A stretch of 64,000 nt of DNA from Cobetia sp. cqz5-12 (GCF_016495405.1 NZ_CP044522.1:1302001-1366000), one strand, 5' to 3'; shown: positions 39,997 through 50,900, numbered from the stretch's first letter. Program-made: numbers and translations. Notes: generated from the letters alone by a model not told the origin.

Positions 39997-41706
39997 ATGG
40001 CCAGCTATCCCAACGTCAATGCTGCGAACAAGTACGCTCGGGACGTGGTGGCTGGCCGGATACCCGCTTGCAAGTGGGTCCGCCTTGCCTGCCAGCGTCA
40101 TGTCGATGAACAGAAGGCGGCCAAGACGCGCGCCTTTCCCTATCGGTTCGATCGTGACGCCGCCGAGCGGGCATGCGCCTTCATCCAGCTGCTGCCTCAC
40201 ACCAAGGGCAAGTGGGCGCGCGAGCGCAAGCTGATCACGCTCGAACCCTGGCAGCTTTTCATCTTCAGTGTGCTGTTCGGCTGGATGAGCAAGCGCAGTG
40301 GGCAGCGCCGTTACCGCGAGGCCTACATCGAGGTACCGCGAAAGAACGGCAAGTCAGTGATCGCCGCGGGCGTGGCCACCTACATGCTGGCCGCCGATGG
40401 GGAATACGGCGCCGAGGTCTACTGTGGTGCCACCACAGAGAAGCAGGCTTGGGAGGTCTTCCGCCCGGCCAAGCTGATGCTGCAGAAGTCACCGGCCCTG
40501 ATCAGCGCCGCCGGCATTGAGGTGATGGCCAAGAACATCAGCATCCCCAGTGACGGCTCCCGCCTGGAACCGATGATCGGTGACCCGGGCGACGGCTCGA
40601 GCCCCAGCTGCGCCATTGTCGATGAGTTCCACGAGCACCAATCGCCCAGCCTCTACGAGACCATGCTGACCGGCATGGGGGCCCGCGATCAGCCGCTGAT
40701 GTTCATCATCACCACTGCCGGCTTCAACCTCGCTGGCCCTTGCTACGACAAGCGCCGGCAAGCGCAGCAGATGCTCGAGGGTGTGGTTGATAACCCTGAG
40801 CTCTTCGCGCTGATCTACACCATCGATGAGGGCGACGACTGGCAGTCACCGGACGTGCTGCGCAAGGCCAACCCCAACTTCGGTGTCAGCGTCAGCGAGG
40901 AATTCCTGCTCAAGGCGCAGCGCGATGCTATCCAGTATCCCAGTCGCCAGAACTCCTTTCTGACCAAGCACCTCGATGTCTGGGTCTCGGCACGCAGCGC
41001 CTGGCTGAATATGGCCACCTGGCTGGCGGCCGGTGATGACTCGATGTCGCTGGACCAGATGGAGGGCGAGCCCTGCTGGCTGGGTGTTGACCTTGCCAGC
41101 AAGACCGACATCGCCGCCATCGGCCTGATCTTCCGCAAGGTGCGAGAGGACGCCAAGGTCGAGTGGCGTGCCTTCGTGCGCAGCTACCTGCCGGAAGGTG
41201 CGATCGAGCGCGCCAGCAGCAACCGCGCTGCCTATGAGGGCTGGGTCAACTCCGGCCACCTGATCATCACTGATGGTGAAGAACTCGACTTCGAGGTCAT
41301 CCGGCAGGACATCCTCGACCTCTCCAGTCGCTTCGATGTGCAGGAAGTCGCCTACGATCCCTGGCGGGCTACCCAGCTCGCCCATCAGTTGATGCAGGAA
41401 GGCGCGCCAGTCATCGAGTACCGCAACACGGTCCAGAACATGAGCCCCGCCATGCGCGAGATGGAGGCCGCCGTCACTGGCGGTCGCTTCACGCACCCGG
41501 CTGACCCGCTGCTCACCTGGATGGCCAGCAACGTGGTCGCCAAGGCCGACGCCAAAGAGAACATCTACCCGCGCAAGGAAGCCGCCGACAACAAGATCGA
41601 CGGCATCATCGCGCTGCTCATGGCGTTGGGGCGTGCCATCACCCTCGATGTCGAGCCGCCCAGCCTTCTCGACTCCCTCTCAGACGACGACTTCCTGGTC
41701 ATGTGA
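39997..41706 (+). CDS. Terminase large subunit
   Basis: 569 aa. ATPase domain with Walker A-like PRKNGKS (114-120) and Walker B-type CAIVDEFHEH; nuclease domain with VDLASKTDIAAIG and DPWRATQ. It cuts and translocates DNA into the prohead. Confidence 0.95.
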   Translation: MASYPNVNAANKYARDVVAGRIPACKWVRLACQRHVDEQKAAKTRAFPYRFDRDAAERACAFIQLLPHTKGKWARERKLITLEPWQLFIFSVLFGWMSKRSGQRRYREAYIEVPRKNGKSVIAAGVATYMLAADGEYGAEVYCGATTEKQAWEVFRPAKLMLQKSPALISAAGIEVMAKNISIPSDGSRLEPMIGDPGDGSSPSCAIVDEFHEHQSPSLYETMLTGMGARDQPLMFIITTAGFNLAGPCYDKRRQAQQMLEGVVDNPELFALIYTIDEGDDWQSPDVLRKANPNFGVSVSEEFLLKAQRDAIQYPSRQNSFLTKHLDVWVSARSAWLNMATWLAAGDDSMSLDQMEGEPCWLGVDLASKTDIAAIGLIFRKVREDAKVEWRAFVRSYLPEGAIERASSNRAAYEGWVNSGHLIITDGEELDFEVIRQDILDLSSRFDVQEVAYDPWRATQLAHQLMQEGAPVIEYRNTVQNMSPAMREMEAAVTGGRFTHPADPLLTWMASNVVAKADAKENIYPRKEAADNKIDGIIALLMALGRAITLDVEPPSLLDSLSDDDFLVM

Positions 41707-41707
41707 C

Positions 41708-41872
41708 ATGCGAAACCTACTGTTCGACACCCTCGGGCTGGCCGGCTTCGCCAGCCTGACGGGCGGCCTGTACCTGCGATTCGGCCTCGCGGACGCGCTG
41801 ATGGCCAGTGGCAGCCTGCTACTGGTGTTGGCACTGCTCGGCGCACGCGCCATGCGCAAGGGGGCCTCATGA
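41708..41872 (+). CDS. Small membrane protein between terminase and portal
   Basis: 54 aa with two hydrophobic segments (TLGLAGFASLTGGLYL, ASGSLLLVLALLGA). ATGA overlap with the portal gene. Similar small proteins occur here in HK97-type phages; unknown role. Confidence 0.65.
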   Translation: MRNLLFDTLGLAGFASLTGGLYLRFGLADALMASGSLLLVLALLGARAMRKGAS

Positions 41873-43089
41873 TTCTCGATCAACTGTTCTCCACTCGCTC
41901 GCTCGAGAACCCGGCAACACCGCTCACCGGTCAGACGCTGGCGGACTATCTGCATGGCGACTCCAGCATCACGGTCAACCAGCAGAGCGCCATGACGCTT
42001 GGCGCGGTCTACGCCTGCATCTACGTGCTGTCATCCTCGCTGGCGCAATTGCCGCTGCACGTCATGCGCAAGCAGAACGGCGTCATCACCGCCGCCACGG
42101 ACCACCCCGCGTATCAGCTGCTGCATGACGAGCCCAACGACTGGCAGACCAGCTACAAGTGGCGCGAGACGGCCCAGTCCCACGTGCTTGGCTGGGGCAA
42201 TGGCTACACCGAGGTGGTTCGGGATGCGCGTGGCAATGCCGTCTCCCTGCAACGACATTGCCCGTGGAACTGCAGCCCGGTGAAGCGCGGCAACCGCTGG
42301 CTATATGCCGTCACCGATGAGGATGGCTCACGTGCCGTTGCGACCGAGGACATGATCCACGTTCGTGCACTCGGCTCGCACGATCGCACCGGCGTCAGCG
42401 TGGTGCGCCAGCACGCCGAGACCATTGGCCTCGGGCTGGCGGCCCAGCGCTACGGCAAGGATTTCTTCGAGGGAGGCGGGCGCCCGACCGGGCTTGTCAC
42501 CGTCAAGGACAGCTTGAACGCCGACAGCTGGAATCGCCTCAAGGAGACCTGGGCCAAGGCCGTGGCCAGTCTGCGCCAGTCCGAGAACAAGACGCTGATG
42601 CTCCCCGCACAGCTGGATTACAAGTCGATCACCATCGCGCCGGAGGACGCCCAGTTCCTCGAGACGCGCAAGCTCAACCGCTCCGAGGTGGCCGGCATCT
42701 TCAACGTGCCAGCGCACATGATCAACGACCTGGACAAGGCCACCTTCTCGAACATCTCCGAGCAGGCCATCCAGTTTGTGCGGCACACGATGATGCCCTG
42801 GGTCATCAACTGGGAGCAGGAGATCAACCGCGCCATCTTCACGCCCACCGAGCGTCGGGCTGGCTACTACGCCAAGTTCAACCTCGCCGGGCTGCTGCGC
42901 GGCACCCCCACGGAGCGTGCCGAGTTCTATCACAAGGCCATCACCGATGGCTGGATGGATCGCAACGAAGTCCGCGCCCTGGAAGACATGAACCCACGCG
43001 ATGGCCTCAGCGAGATGCTGATCAGCGTCAACGCCACCCCAGCCAGTCAGCTGGGCCAGTCACCCTCGCCCGAGGACTCCACATCATGA
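41869..43089 (+). CDS. Portal protein, HK97 family
   Basis: 406 aa. TLGAVYACIYVLSSSLAQLPLHVM, YNKSI-type core (LDYKSITIAPEDAQFLETRKL), EVAGIFNVPAHMI. It forms the dodecameric DNA gate of the head. Its stop overlaps the protease start. Confidence 0.94.
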   Translation: MILDQLFSTRSLENPATPLTGQTLADYLHGDSSITVNQQSAMTLGAVYACIYVLSSSLAQLPLHVMRKQNGVITAATDHPAYQLLHDEPNDWQTSYKWRETAQSHVLGWGNGYTEVVRDARGNAVSLQRHCPWNCSPVKRGNRWLYAVTDEDGSRAVATEDMIHVRALGSHDRTGVSVVRQHAETIGLGLAAQRYGKDFFEGGGRPTGLVTVKDSLNADSWNRLKETWAKAVASLRQSENKTLMLPAQLDYKSITIAPEDAQFLETRKLNRSEVAGIFNVPAHMINDLDKATFSNISEQAIQFVRHTMMPWVINWEQEINRAIFTPTERRAGYYAKFNLAGLLRGTPTERAEFYHKAITDGWMDRNEVRALEDMNPRDGLSEMLISVNATPASQLGQSPSPEDSTS

Positions 43090-43688
43090 GTGAGACAGAA
43101 AAGCGCGCCCTGACGTGCGAGGTCCGCGCCGAAGCGGGCGAAGAAGGGCAGCCGTTGCGGATCATTGGTCACGGCGCCGTCTTCAACAAGCGCAGCGAAA
43201 TGATCATGGGCATGTTCAAGGAGCAGATCGCCCCCGGCGCGTTCGACAACGTGCTGGGCGATGACGTGCGCGCCCTGTTCAACCATGACCCCAACTTCGT
43301 GCTCGGCCGCACCCTCAGCAACACGCTGTCGCTGTCCGTGGATGAAGAGGGCCTGCGTTATGAGATCGACCCACCCGACACCCAGTCGGTGCGTGATCTG
43401 GTCATGGCGCCGCTGGCACGGGGCGACATCACCGGCTCCAGCTTCGCCTTCCGAGTCGCCCCCGATGGTGACGAGTGGGGCGAGGACGAGCACGGCGTCA
43501 TCGTGCGCACCATCCACCGATTCAGCCGCCTGCTGGATGTGTCCCCCGTGACCTATCCGGCCTACCCCGATGCGGGCGCCGCCAAGCGGTCGCTCCAAGC
43601 CCGTTGCGATGAACTCCGAGAGATCACGCAGCGTGCCGTCAATCAGCGCCGCGCCCGCGAGCGCTTCCTTGAACTCATCAATGCCTGA
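43086..43688 (+). CDS. Prohead protease, HK97 family (S78)
   Basis: 200 aa. HK97-type core with GHGAVFNKRS, FNHDPNFVLGR (catalytic His) and GSSFAFRVA (catalytic Ser). It removes the capsid scaffold domain during head maturation. Confidence 0.92.
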   Translation: MSETEKRALTCEVRAEAGEEGQPLRIIGHGAVFNKRSEMIMGMFKEQIAPGAFDNVLGDDVRALFNHDPNFVLGRTLSNTLSLSVDEEGLRYEIDPPDTQSVRDLVMAPLARGDITGSSFAFRVAPDGDEWGEDEHGVIVRTIHRFSRLLDVSPVTYPAYPDAGAAKRSLQARCDELREITQRAVNQRRARERFLELINA

Positions 43689-43703
43689 GCCCGTGGAGGC
43701 TAC

Positions 43704-44939
43704 ATGAAACTCTCTGAACTGAAGCAGAAGTACGCGGCCATCGCCAAGGACATGCGCAAGATGCATGAAGATACCGGCGACACCGAATGGAAGGATGAGC
43801 AGCGCAGCCAGTGGCAGTCCATGAAGAGCGAGCTGGATGGCCTGCAGGACAAGATCGATCGCGAAGAAGCCCTGCGCGATGCGGACCAGCGTTTCGTGCG
43901 TGACAACGAAGAGGAGCTGCGCGGCCAGTCTCAGACGCCGGAAGCTGGGCAGTCCCAGGGCCCGAGCGTGGATGAGCAGCGTGCCGCGGCCTTCGATGCC
44001 TTCGTGCGTGAAGGCATGGGCAACATGAGCAAAGAGCAGCGCGCGATCATGCGTGAGATGCGAGCTCAGGCAGCGGGCGAGAATGACAAGGGCGGCTACA
44101 CCGTCCCGACCACCATGCTCAACCGCATCCATGAGTCCATGCAGGACTATGGCGGGCTGGCCTCGGTCGCCCAGATCCTGACTACCTCCGATGGCGCCAC
44201 CATCGAATGGCCGGTGTCTGACGGTACCGGGGAAGAGGGCGAGCTGCTGGGCGAGAACACCGCCGCCAGTGAGCAGGATGTCACCTTCGGCATGCAGCAC
44301 CTCGGCGCGAAGAAGCTGAGCTCCAAGGTCATCCGTGTCTCCAACGAGCTGCTGCAGGACTCGGCCTTCGACATCGAGGGCTTCCTGGCCTCGCGCATCG
44401 GTTCCCGTATCGGTCGCGCCGAAGCCAAGCTCCTGGTGAGCGGTACCGGTGCCGGCACTCCCCAGCAGCCCAAGGGCCTCGCCACCTCGGTCACTGGCAC
44501 CGTGGCGGCAGCCGCTGCGGCCAGCCTGAACTGGAAGGACATCACCAAGCTGATCCACAGCATTGATCCGGCGTACCGTCGCGCGGCGAACTTCCGTCTG
44601 GGCTTCAACGACAACACCCTGCAGAAGATCACCGAGATGGAAGATGGCCAGGGTCGTCCGCTGTGGCTGCCGGCTGTCGCGGGCCTGGCGCCATCCACGG
44701 TACTCGGTCAGTCCTACTTCATTGACCAGGGCTTCGAAGACATGGCCGCGAGCAAGAAATTCATGTTCGCCGGTGACTTCCAGCAGTTCGTGATTCGCCG
44801 CATCAACTACATGACGCTCAAGCGCCTGGTCGAACGCTATGCCGAGTTCGACCAGACGGCCTTCCTCGCCTTCCATCGCTTCGATTGCGTGCTGCAGGAC
44901 ACTGCCGCCATCAAGGCGCTGACCGGCAAGGCGGCCTGA
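43704..44939 (+). CDS. Major capsid protein, HK97 family
   Basis: 411 aa. An N-terminal helical delta domain (about 1-120) would be cleaved by the protease; the HK97 fold follows (GGYTVPTTMLNRI; LLVSGTGAGTPQQPKGL; GFNDNTLQKI). No separate scaffold gene, as in HK97. GGAGG precedes the ATG. Confidence 0.95.
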   Translation: MKLSELKQKYAAIAKDMRKMHEDTGDTEWKDEQRSQWQSMKSELDGLQDKIDREEALRDADQRFVRDNEEELRGQSQTPEAGQSQGPSVDEQRAAAFDAFVREGMGNMSKEQRAIMREMRAQAAGENDKGGYTVPTTMLNRIHESMQDYGGLASVAQILTTSDGATIEWPVSDGTGEEGELLGENTAASEQDVTFGMQHLGAKKLSSKVIRVSNELLQDSAFDIEGFLASRIGSRIGRAEAKLLVSGTGAGTPQQPKGLATSVTGTVAAAAAASLNWKDITKLIHSIDPAYRRAANFRLGFNDNTLQKITEMEDGQGRPLWLPAVAGLAPSTVLGQSYFIDQGFEDMAASKKFMFAGDFQQFVIRRINYMTLKRLVERYAEFDQTAFLAFHRFDCVLQDTAAIKALTGKAA

Positions 44940-44960
44940 TCCTCACCCACCACCTGACAC

Positions 44961-44984
44961 AAGGGCCGCCATCGCGCGGCCCTT
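44961..44984 (+). terminator. Hairpin after the capsid gene (partial terminator)
   Basis: AAGGGCCGC / GCGGCCCTT, no T run. It may stabilise the capsid message or lower downstream transcription. Confidence 0.5.
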
Positions 44985-45010
44985 GCCTGTTGGGGCCAAC
45001 CCAATGAGGC

Positions 45011-45346
45011 ATGTCGATGCTCGAGCTGGACATCATCAAGTTGCACGTCCGGCTGGAGCCGGACTTCTCCGAGGACGATCAGCTCCTCGAGACCTATTCC
45101 AATGCGGCCCGTCGCGTCATTGAAGGACGCACGGGGCGCACGCTGTATGAAACCCACGACGCCATCCCGGCAGAAGGGGATGAGCACGCGCTGGTCATCG
45201 ATGACGACATCACCACCGCGATGCTGCTGCTGATCGGCCACTGGTACGAGACCCGTGAAGCCGTGGTCATCGGCACCATTACCTCAGAGGTTCCCATGGC
45301 TGTGGGCGCCCTGGTCGATCACTACACCCATTACCACTTCGCATGA
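45011..45346 (+). CDS. Head-tail connector, gp6-like
   Basis: 111 aa. LDIIKLHVRLEPDFSEDDQLLETYSNAARRVIEGRTGRTL and AMLLLIGHWYETREAV are typical for gp6-type DNA packaging adaptors. It extends the portal. Confidence 0.88.
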   Translation: MSMLELDIIKLHVRLEPDFSEDDQLLETYSNAARRVIEGRTGRTLYETHDAIPAEGDEHALVIDDDITTAMLLLIGHWYETREAVVIGTITSEVPMAVGALVDHYTHYHFA

Positions 45347-45353
45347 GGTGACT

Positions 45354-45899
45354 ATGCGCGCCGGACAGCTTCGTCATCGCGTCACCCTGCTGGGTGGTCG
45401 CACCGGGCACCCGCCCAGCTGGCCCACCTTGCGTGAGGTCTGGGCCGAATTCGTGGAGCCCAAGAGTGCCGGGCGAGAAGAGCAGGCGGGCATCCGCGCC
45501 CCATCTTCCACGCTGGTGCGCATGCGGCCCCGCGATGAGTTGGCAGCAGGCCAGATCATCCGCCGCCGCGATGGGGTGCTGTTCATCATCGAATCCCTCG
45601 ACCCGGCACGCAGCATGGTCGAGATTGCCGCGCGTCGCCTGCAAGGCGTGGTGGCCGAGTATGAGCCGATGAGGGGTGAGGCCTATCCCATTCAGGCATG
45701 GCTGCACCGGCAGAACGTCTTCATCGGCCAGGCCAATGAGGCCCGCAACGTGGTCGAGGTGCTGCAGCCGGAGCTGCGCTGGCCGTGGCCAGAGCCCGGC
45801 GACAGGATCCACATCGCCGGCCTGGCGCTTGAGATCGAAGGCATCGTGGAAGGCAGCGATGACGGCATCAGCGTGCAGCTGTTCACCATCCCTCGCTGA
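45354..45899 (+). CDS. Head closure protein with C-terminal extension
   Basis: 181 aa. The first 105 residues match the head-closure type (RAGQLRHRVTLLGG, WAEFVEPKSAGREEQ). A further 75 residues (IQAWLHRQNVFIGQ and on) form an extra domain not usual in this family. GAGGTG precedes ATG 45354. Confidence 0.8.
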   Translation: MRAGQLRHRVTLLGGRTGHPPSWPTLREVWAEFVEPKSAGREEQAGIRAPSSTLVRMRPRDELAAGQIIRRRDGVLFIIESLDPARSMVEIAARRLQGVVAEYEPMRGEAYPIQAWLHRQNVFIGQANEARNVVEVLQPELRWPWPEPGDRIHIAGLALEIEGIVEGSDDGISVQLFTIPR

Positions 45900-45910
45900 C
45901 AGGAGGCTGC

Positions 45911-46489
45911 ATGGCGCGCAAGCGTGGCAAGAATTCACGGCTGCCCAATGGCGTGGCCATCGAGGGGCTGACCGAAAGCCTGGCGGAGTTCAAAGCGCTA
46001 CCCGCGGCCACTCGCCGCGCGATGACCTCGGCCATCAATGAGCAGGCATCCGCGACCCGCAAGCAGCTCATCGACGACATCAGCACCGATGGCAAGGTCA
46101 GGCCGACGGCGGTGCGCTCGCGCATCACGGTCGAGAAGGCCAGCAAGGACCAGCCTAGCGCCAGCCTCACACTCAGCCGCTCGCCTGTGCCCTTCAAGTT
46201 CTGGCAGTACCGCACCGAGGTGGAGGATGGCGCCGGTACCCGCGCCAGTATCTGGATTCGCAAGGGCGGCCAGCGCATGCGGGTCTATGGCTTCGTCAAT
46301 CCCAAGGGGGGCAGCAAGACACCGCTGGTTCGCTACCGCAAGGGCAGCCAGCGTCGCCTCAACCGTGCCAACGGCTGGACCCTCAAGAACCACTGGAATC
46401 ATCAGGTGAATGGCGAGCTGCGCAAGCAGGTCGCCTTCGACCTCCAGCAACGCTTCCTCGCTCGCCTCGCCAAGGAGAGAGCCACATGA
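45911..46489 (+). CDS. Minor tail protein, lambda Z/HK97 gp10-like
   Basis: 192 aa, same length as lambda Z. Basic; helical N-terminal half (SAINEQASATRKQLIDDI), then beta-rich part and GNELRK-like end. It connects head and tail. 4-bp overlap with the next gene. Confidence 0.75.
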   Translation: MARKRGKNSRLPNGVAIEGLTESLAEFKALPAATRRAMTSAINEQASATRKQLIDDISTDGKVRPTAVRSRITVEKASKDQPSASLTLSRSPVPFKFWQYRTEVEDGAGTRASIWIRKGGQRMRVYGFVNPKGGSKTPLVRYRKGSQRRLNRANGWTLKNHWNHQVNGELRKQVAFDLQQRFLARLAKERAT

Positions 46490-46926
46490 CGCCCATCACC
46501 CGCGTGATCGATGCCTTCGTGGCACAACTGGCGTCCATCTCGACGGCCAATGGCCATGCCACCGACATCGCGCATATCGAGACCGAGGCCATCCAGATCA
46601 ACCTGCGCTCGGAGACCCCGCTGCCACTGCTGCATGTCCGTCGTCTGACCAGCAACGTGGAGGCCCGTGCCGGGCGGGGGACGCGCAAGGAATCGATCAG
46701 CCTTCAGATCGAGGCCTATCTCGACCTCAAGACCCATGGGCGTGCCGGTCAGGATGCGCTGCTCAATGATCTTTACAACGCCATCTATCCGGAGAGCCAG
46801 GTACTGCTGGATGGGCTGGCGGTCGCCATCACGACTGGTGAAGCCGAACTGGATGATGCGGAGCTGGGCAGCCGCATTCTTCCCATCTATCTGCCCGTGA
46901 CCATCACCTACACCCGCACGAGGTAA
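46486..46926 (+). CDS. Probable tail terminator (lambda U-like position)
   Basis: 146 aa, alpha-beta with YLDLKTHGRAGQDALLNDLYNAIYP. Its order, between the Z-like and tail-tube genes, matches tail terminators. No motif-level proof. Confidence 0.65.
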   Translation: MTPITRVIDAFVAQLASISTANGHATDIAHIETEAIQINLRSETPLPLLHVRRLTSNVEARAGRGTRKESISLQIEAYLDLKTHGRAGQDALLNDLYNAIYPESQVLLDGLAVAITTGEAELDDAELGSRILPIYLPVTITYTRTR

Positions 46927-46929
46927 CTC

Positions 46930-47676
46930 ATGGCTGACTTCAAAGACACAGGCCTGATCATGTCTGGCGACATCTTCATGGCCGAGGTGGATGCCGACGG
47001 CAAGTTCGGCGCCCTGAATGGCCCGATGAACGTGCCGTCCCTGAGCATCACGCCGACCAGCGTGAACCGCATTTCCCGCCCTTCCTTCCAGAAGGACAAC
47101 TACGGCCAGGCGCTGGATGCCGTCAACCTGCCCAGCGATTCGGCCAGTGTCACCATCCAGTTCGATTCCATGCCGGCCGCCATGCTGGCAGAAACGCTCG
47201 GTGGCACGGCAGAGCTGGCGGATGCCGAAGCTGATAGCGTGACCGGCGAGGTGCTGACCCTGACGGAAGGGGCCTGGGCGGCGCTGCCGCATTCCTCGCT
47301 GGCCGCGGGCAGTGTCGTGGTCACCAAGGACGCTACCGATGTCACTGCTGACTGCGACATCAACCTGAGTGCCGGCCTGATCAAGGCACGCACTGCTTCC
47401 GCGGCAGGCGATGTCACCGTGGATTACGACACCGAGGCGGTCACCGGCCATCGCGTGATGGGGGACACCGAGATCTCCAAGCCGCGTTACATCCTGGTGG
47501 ATGGCATCAACCTGGCCACCGGCAAGCGTACCCGGGTCGAGATCTTCCGAGCCGTGCTGTCGGCGGATCAGGCCACCGAACTGATGGGCACCGAGTTCAT
47601 CACCGGGCAGCTGTCCGGCTCGCTGGTGGTGCCGCCGGGCAAGGGCGCCGCCTACACCGCCACCATGTACAGCTAA
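46930..47676 (+). CDS. Major tail tube protein
   Basis: 248 aa, beta-rich, acidic. DTGLIMSGDIFMAEVDADG opens; VDGINLATGKRTRVEIFRAVLSA and SGSLVVPPGKG near the end are typical of tail tube proteins. Sized and placed for the tube. Confidence 0.8.
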   Translation: MADFKDTGLIMSGDIFMAEVDADGKFGALNGPMNVPSLSITPTSVNRISRPSFQKDNYGQALDAVNLPSDSASVTIQFDSMPAAMLAETLGGTAELADAEADSVTGEVLTLTEGAWAALPHSSLAAGSVVVTKDATDVTADCDINLSAGLIKARTASAAGDVTVDYDTEAVTGHRVMGDTEISKPRYILVDGINLATGKRTRVEIFRAVLSADQATELMGTEFITGQLSGSLVVPPGKGAAYTATMYS

Positions 47677-47688
47677 CGGGAGCGAGCC

Positions 47689-47862
47689 ATGACCGACAAG
47701 ACTGCTACGGGCAAGACTGGCACTGAGGCAAAGCCCACCGACTCGGTGAGCGTCAAGCTCAGGAAGGCGCACCGCCACGGCGGCAAGGAGTATGCCGCCG
47801 GCGACGCCCTCACACTCGAGGTGCGCCAGCTGGATCGACTGAAGAAGGCGGGCAAGGTCTGA
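47689..47862 (+). CDS. Small phage protein (DUF7210-like)
   Basis: 57 aa with VKLRKAHRHGGKEYAAGD, then LEVRQLDRLKKAGKV. Small proteins of this pattern lie between tail tube and tape measure in many phages. RBS GGAGCGAG. A stop and terminator follow. Confidence 0.75.
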   Translation: MTDKTATGKTGTEAKPTDSVSVKLRKAHRHGGKEYAAGDALTLEVRQLDRLKKAGKV

Positions 47863-47889
47863 GCCTGCCTGCTGTGAGTTGCACCACCT

Positions 47890-47913
47890 AGCCCGCCATC
47901 TGGCGGGCTTTTT
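47890..47913 (+). terminator. Terminator before the tape-measure gene
   Basis: AGCCCGCCA / TGGCGGGCT with 2-nt loop and TTTTT. Confidence 0.8.
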
Positions 47914-47933
47914 CATGTCCGGAGCACGACACG

Positions 47934-50900
47934 ATGGCCAATCAAAGTGACATTCAGCTGCGCATTCAGGCCGCGGTCGATGGGCTGCAAGACATCGGCA
48001 AGCTGATGAGCGAGCTGGACAATCTCGGGCAGGACAGCAGCGAGGCCTCAGCCGAGGTCGAGCGCCTGTCTGAAGAGATGTCGGCCATCGGCCAGCAACA
48101 GAAGCTGGTCACCCAGATCAACAAGGTCGCGGCGGTCGTGGATGACGCCGGGACTGCCATGCGCGAAGCCGTGGACAAGGCCGATGACTTGCAGGCCGCG
48201 TATGAGAATTCCGCCAATGGCGCCGATTCGCTGCGGCTGGCGACACAGCGGGCTGCTCAAGAGGCGGACGACGCCAAGGCGGCGCATGTCGCCCAGACTC
48301 AGACGCTGACCCAGCTGCAGACCAGCTACAAGGGCGCCCAGACCGCCACCACTGCCGCCCGTCAGGCATGGCGTGATGCCGCACAGCGTGTGCGTGACCT
48401 CAAGTCCGAGATCGGCCGGAGCGCCAACGCCACCGACGAGCAGCGCCAGGCATTGTCGCGGGCCAGTGGTGCCGTGGAGCAGGCGAAAGACGCCTACGAT
48501 GCCCAGGCACAAAGCCTCAGCAGTCTGCGTGATGAGCTGCAGCAGCAGCGTGAAGCGACGGATGAGGCCAAGGAGGAGTGGCAGAGCGCCAGCGCCAGTG
48601 CGGCCCAGCTGACTGCCGAGCTCAAGCCGGTCGAGCGCGAACTGAAGCAGCAGGAAAAGGCCCTCAACAAGGCCCGCGCGGCAGCCGACAAGGCGACCGC
48701 CGGTCATGAGGCTCAGGCCAAGAAGCTGACGCGCCTAAAGCAGGATGCCCACGCTGCGGGTGTGGATATCGATAACCTGGCCGATGAAGAACAGCGCCTG
48801 GCCCGCCAATCCCGTGAGCTGGAAGACGACGTGACCTCGCTGGCATCCGGCTTGCGTGAGACCGCCGCGGCCGCCCGCGAATCCGGTGAGGCAGCCGAGC
48901 GCAGCGAAAGCCGCTTCAAGAAAGCGGGTGCCTCACTCAAACAGTGGGCTGCCGGTGCTGCCGCCGCCACGGTGGCAGGGGCAGGGCTGGCCGTCGGCTG
49001 GGCCACGCGCTACACCGCTCAGCAGGCCGAGATGGCCCAGCAGCTGGATATCACGTCGCGCTCGCTGGGTATCTCCACTCAGGCGCTGCAGGGCTATCAG
49101 TACGCCTTTCAGCGTGCCGGTATCGATGCCGACAAGACCGGCAATATCTTCAAGGACACTGCCGACAAGATCGGTGACGCCTACCAGAACGGCGGCGGTG
49201 AGGCGCAGGACGCCCTCGATGCTCTGGGCATCAAGGCCGAGGAGCTGATCGAGCTGGCGCCAGACGAGATGATGTTGCGCCTGGCCGATGCCATGAAGGA
49301 TCTGCCCCAGGCAGCTCAGGTCAACCTGCTGGAATCGCTGGCAGACGATGCCACACGCCTGCAGCCACTGCTTGCCAATAATGCCGCTGAACTCCGAGCG
49401 CTGATGGAAGAGGCCAGCGAGGTGGGGCTGATCATGTCCTCCGAGCAGATCGCCAATCTGCAAGCGACCAATGCCGCCATCACCCGCCTGCAAGGCCGGC
49501 TACAAGGGTTGAGCAATCGCCTGATGGGCGAGCTGTCACCGGCGGTCAATCAGGTGTCTGCCGACTTCGAGCAGGCACTGGCGGAAAACCCCGGGCTGCT
49601 GGATGACCTCGCCACGGCCATCGGGGGTGTGATTCGCACCGGCGGAGAGTGGGCGCGCAGTTTCATTGAGCATCGAGAGCAGATCGGCGGTGCCATGCAG
49701 TCGATCATTGATACCGGGCAATTCCTCGGCAACTCCCTCACGGCGGTTTTCCGTGGTGTGCAATCTGTTGTCGCGGGGTTGGTTGCTGCGGTCGCGGCAG
49801 CTTCCACCTGGGTGCTGGAGTTGACGGCTACCTCGGTCAGGGCGCTGGAGATGGTGGGGCTGGCATCCGAGGCACAGGTGGCGCAGGCCAAGGCGCGGGC
49901 CGTGGCTGCCCGTGCCACCTTGAATGACTTGAACGCGGATGCAGTGCGCTATGCCCAGCAAGCTGCTGCCGCTGCCAAGGATGCCTTCAACGCCTTCGAC
50001 AACAGCGATTCAGCCGCGCAGAAGGCTGCCAAGTCTGCTGCCAAGCAGGCCGCTGCCTCTGAGGCTGCGGCCATTGCCGCCAAGAAGCAGGCCGAGGAGG
50101 AAGAGAAGGGCGCCAAGCAGGCAGCGGATGCGGCCGCCAAACGCCAGAAGGCACTGGAAAACGCCGCCACTTCTCTCGGCACCTCGCTGGGCGAGCTGTC
50201 CAGTGGTATTGCGGACAGCGAGCAGGAAGCCCTCGATGCTTTCGCCACGCTGGCGGCCAGTGGTGAATTGAGTGCGGCGCAGCTAGCGACGGCCTTCGAG
50301 AAGGCGCAGGACAAGATCAAGTCTGACAAGGGGATCGCCGCCCTCAAGGATCAGGTCGATGGGCTGGTGAATGACGGCGTGAGCGGCGCGGATTCTCTCG
50401 CGACCAAGTGGAAGTCTGCTGGTGCCCGCCTGGCCAAGGATATGGGCACCACCCTGGAAGAGATCCGCACCGGTGTGACCGAGGCGGAACGCTCGGCCAT
50501 TGATGCCTTCACCAAGATCGCCTCTACCGGCGAGCTGTCCGCCAAGGAGCTGAGCCGTGCCTATGTCGGCGCCAAGGAGCAGATCAGCTCTGACGAGGGC
50601 ATCAAGGCCTTCGGCGCGGTTCTCGATGGGCTGGTCAAGGATGGTGTGACCGGGGCTCGCACGCTCAAGGCGCAGTGGATCGAGGCGCAGGAAGCCACGG
50701 CCAAGGCAGCCCGGGACACGGGAGACAAGGCGCAGCAGGCCTCTGCCGACACGGCCAAGACGGTGGAGGCCTCTGTCACGCGCAGTGCCCAGACCATTGC
50801 CCAGCTGATGAGCAATGCCCTGCACGAGACAGAAGAGCAGATGCGGTCACTCAGTGACGCCGCCTATCAGGCCTTCGCGACTGACTGGGGCATCGATATC

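Noticed and set aside
43047..44876. 609-codon leftward frame opposite protease and capsid genes
   Set aside because: Compositional shadow of conserved HK97-type genes.
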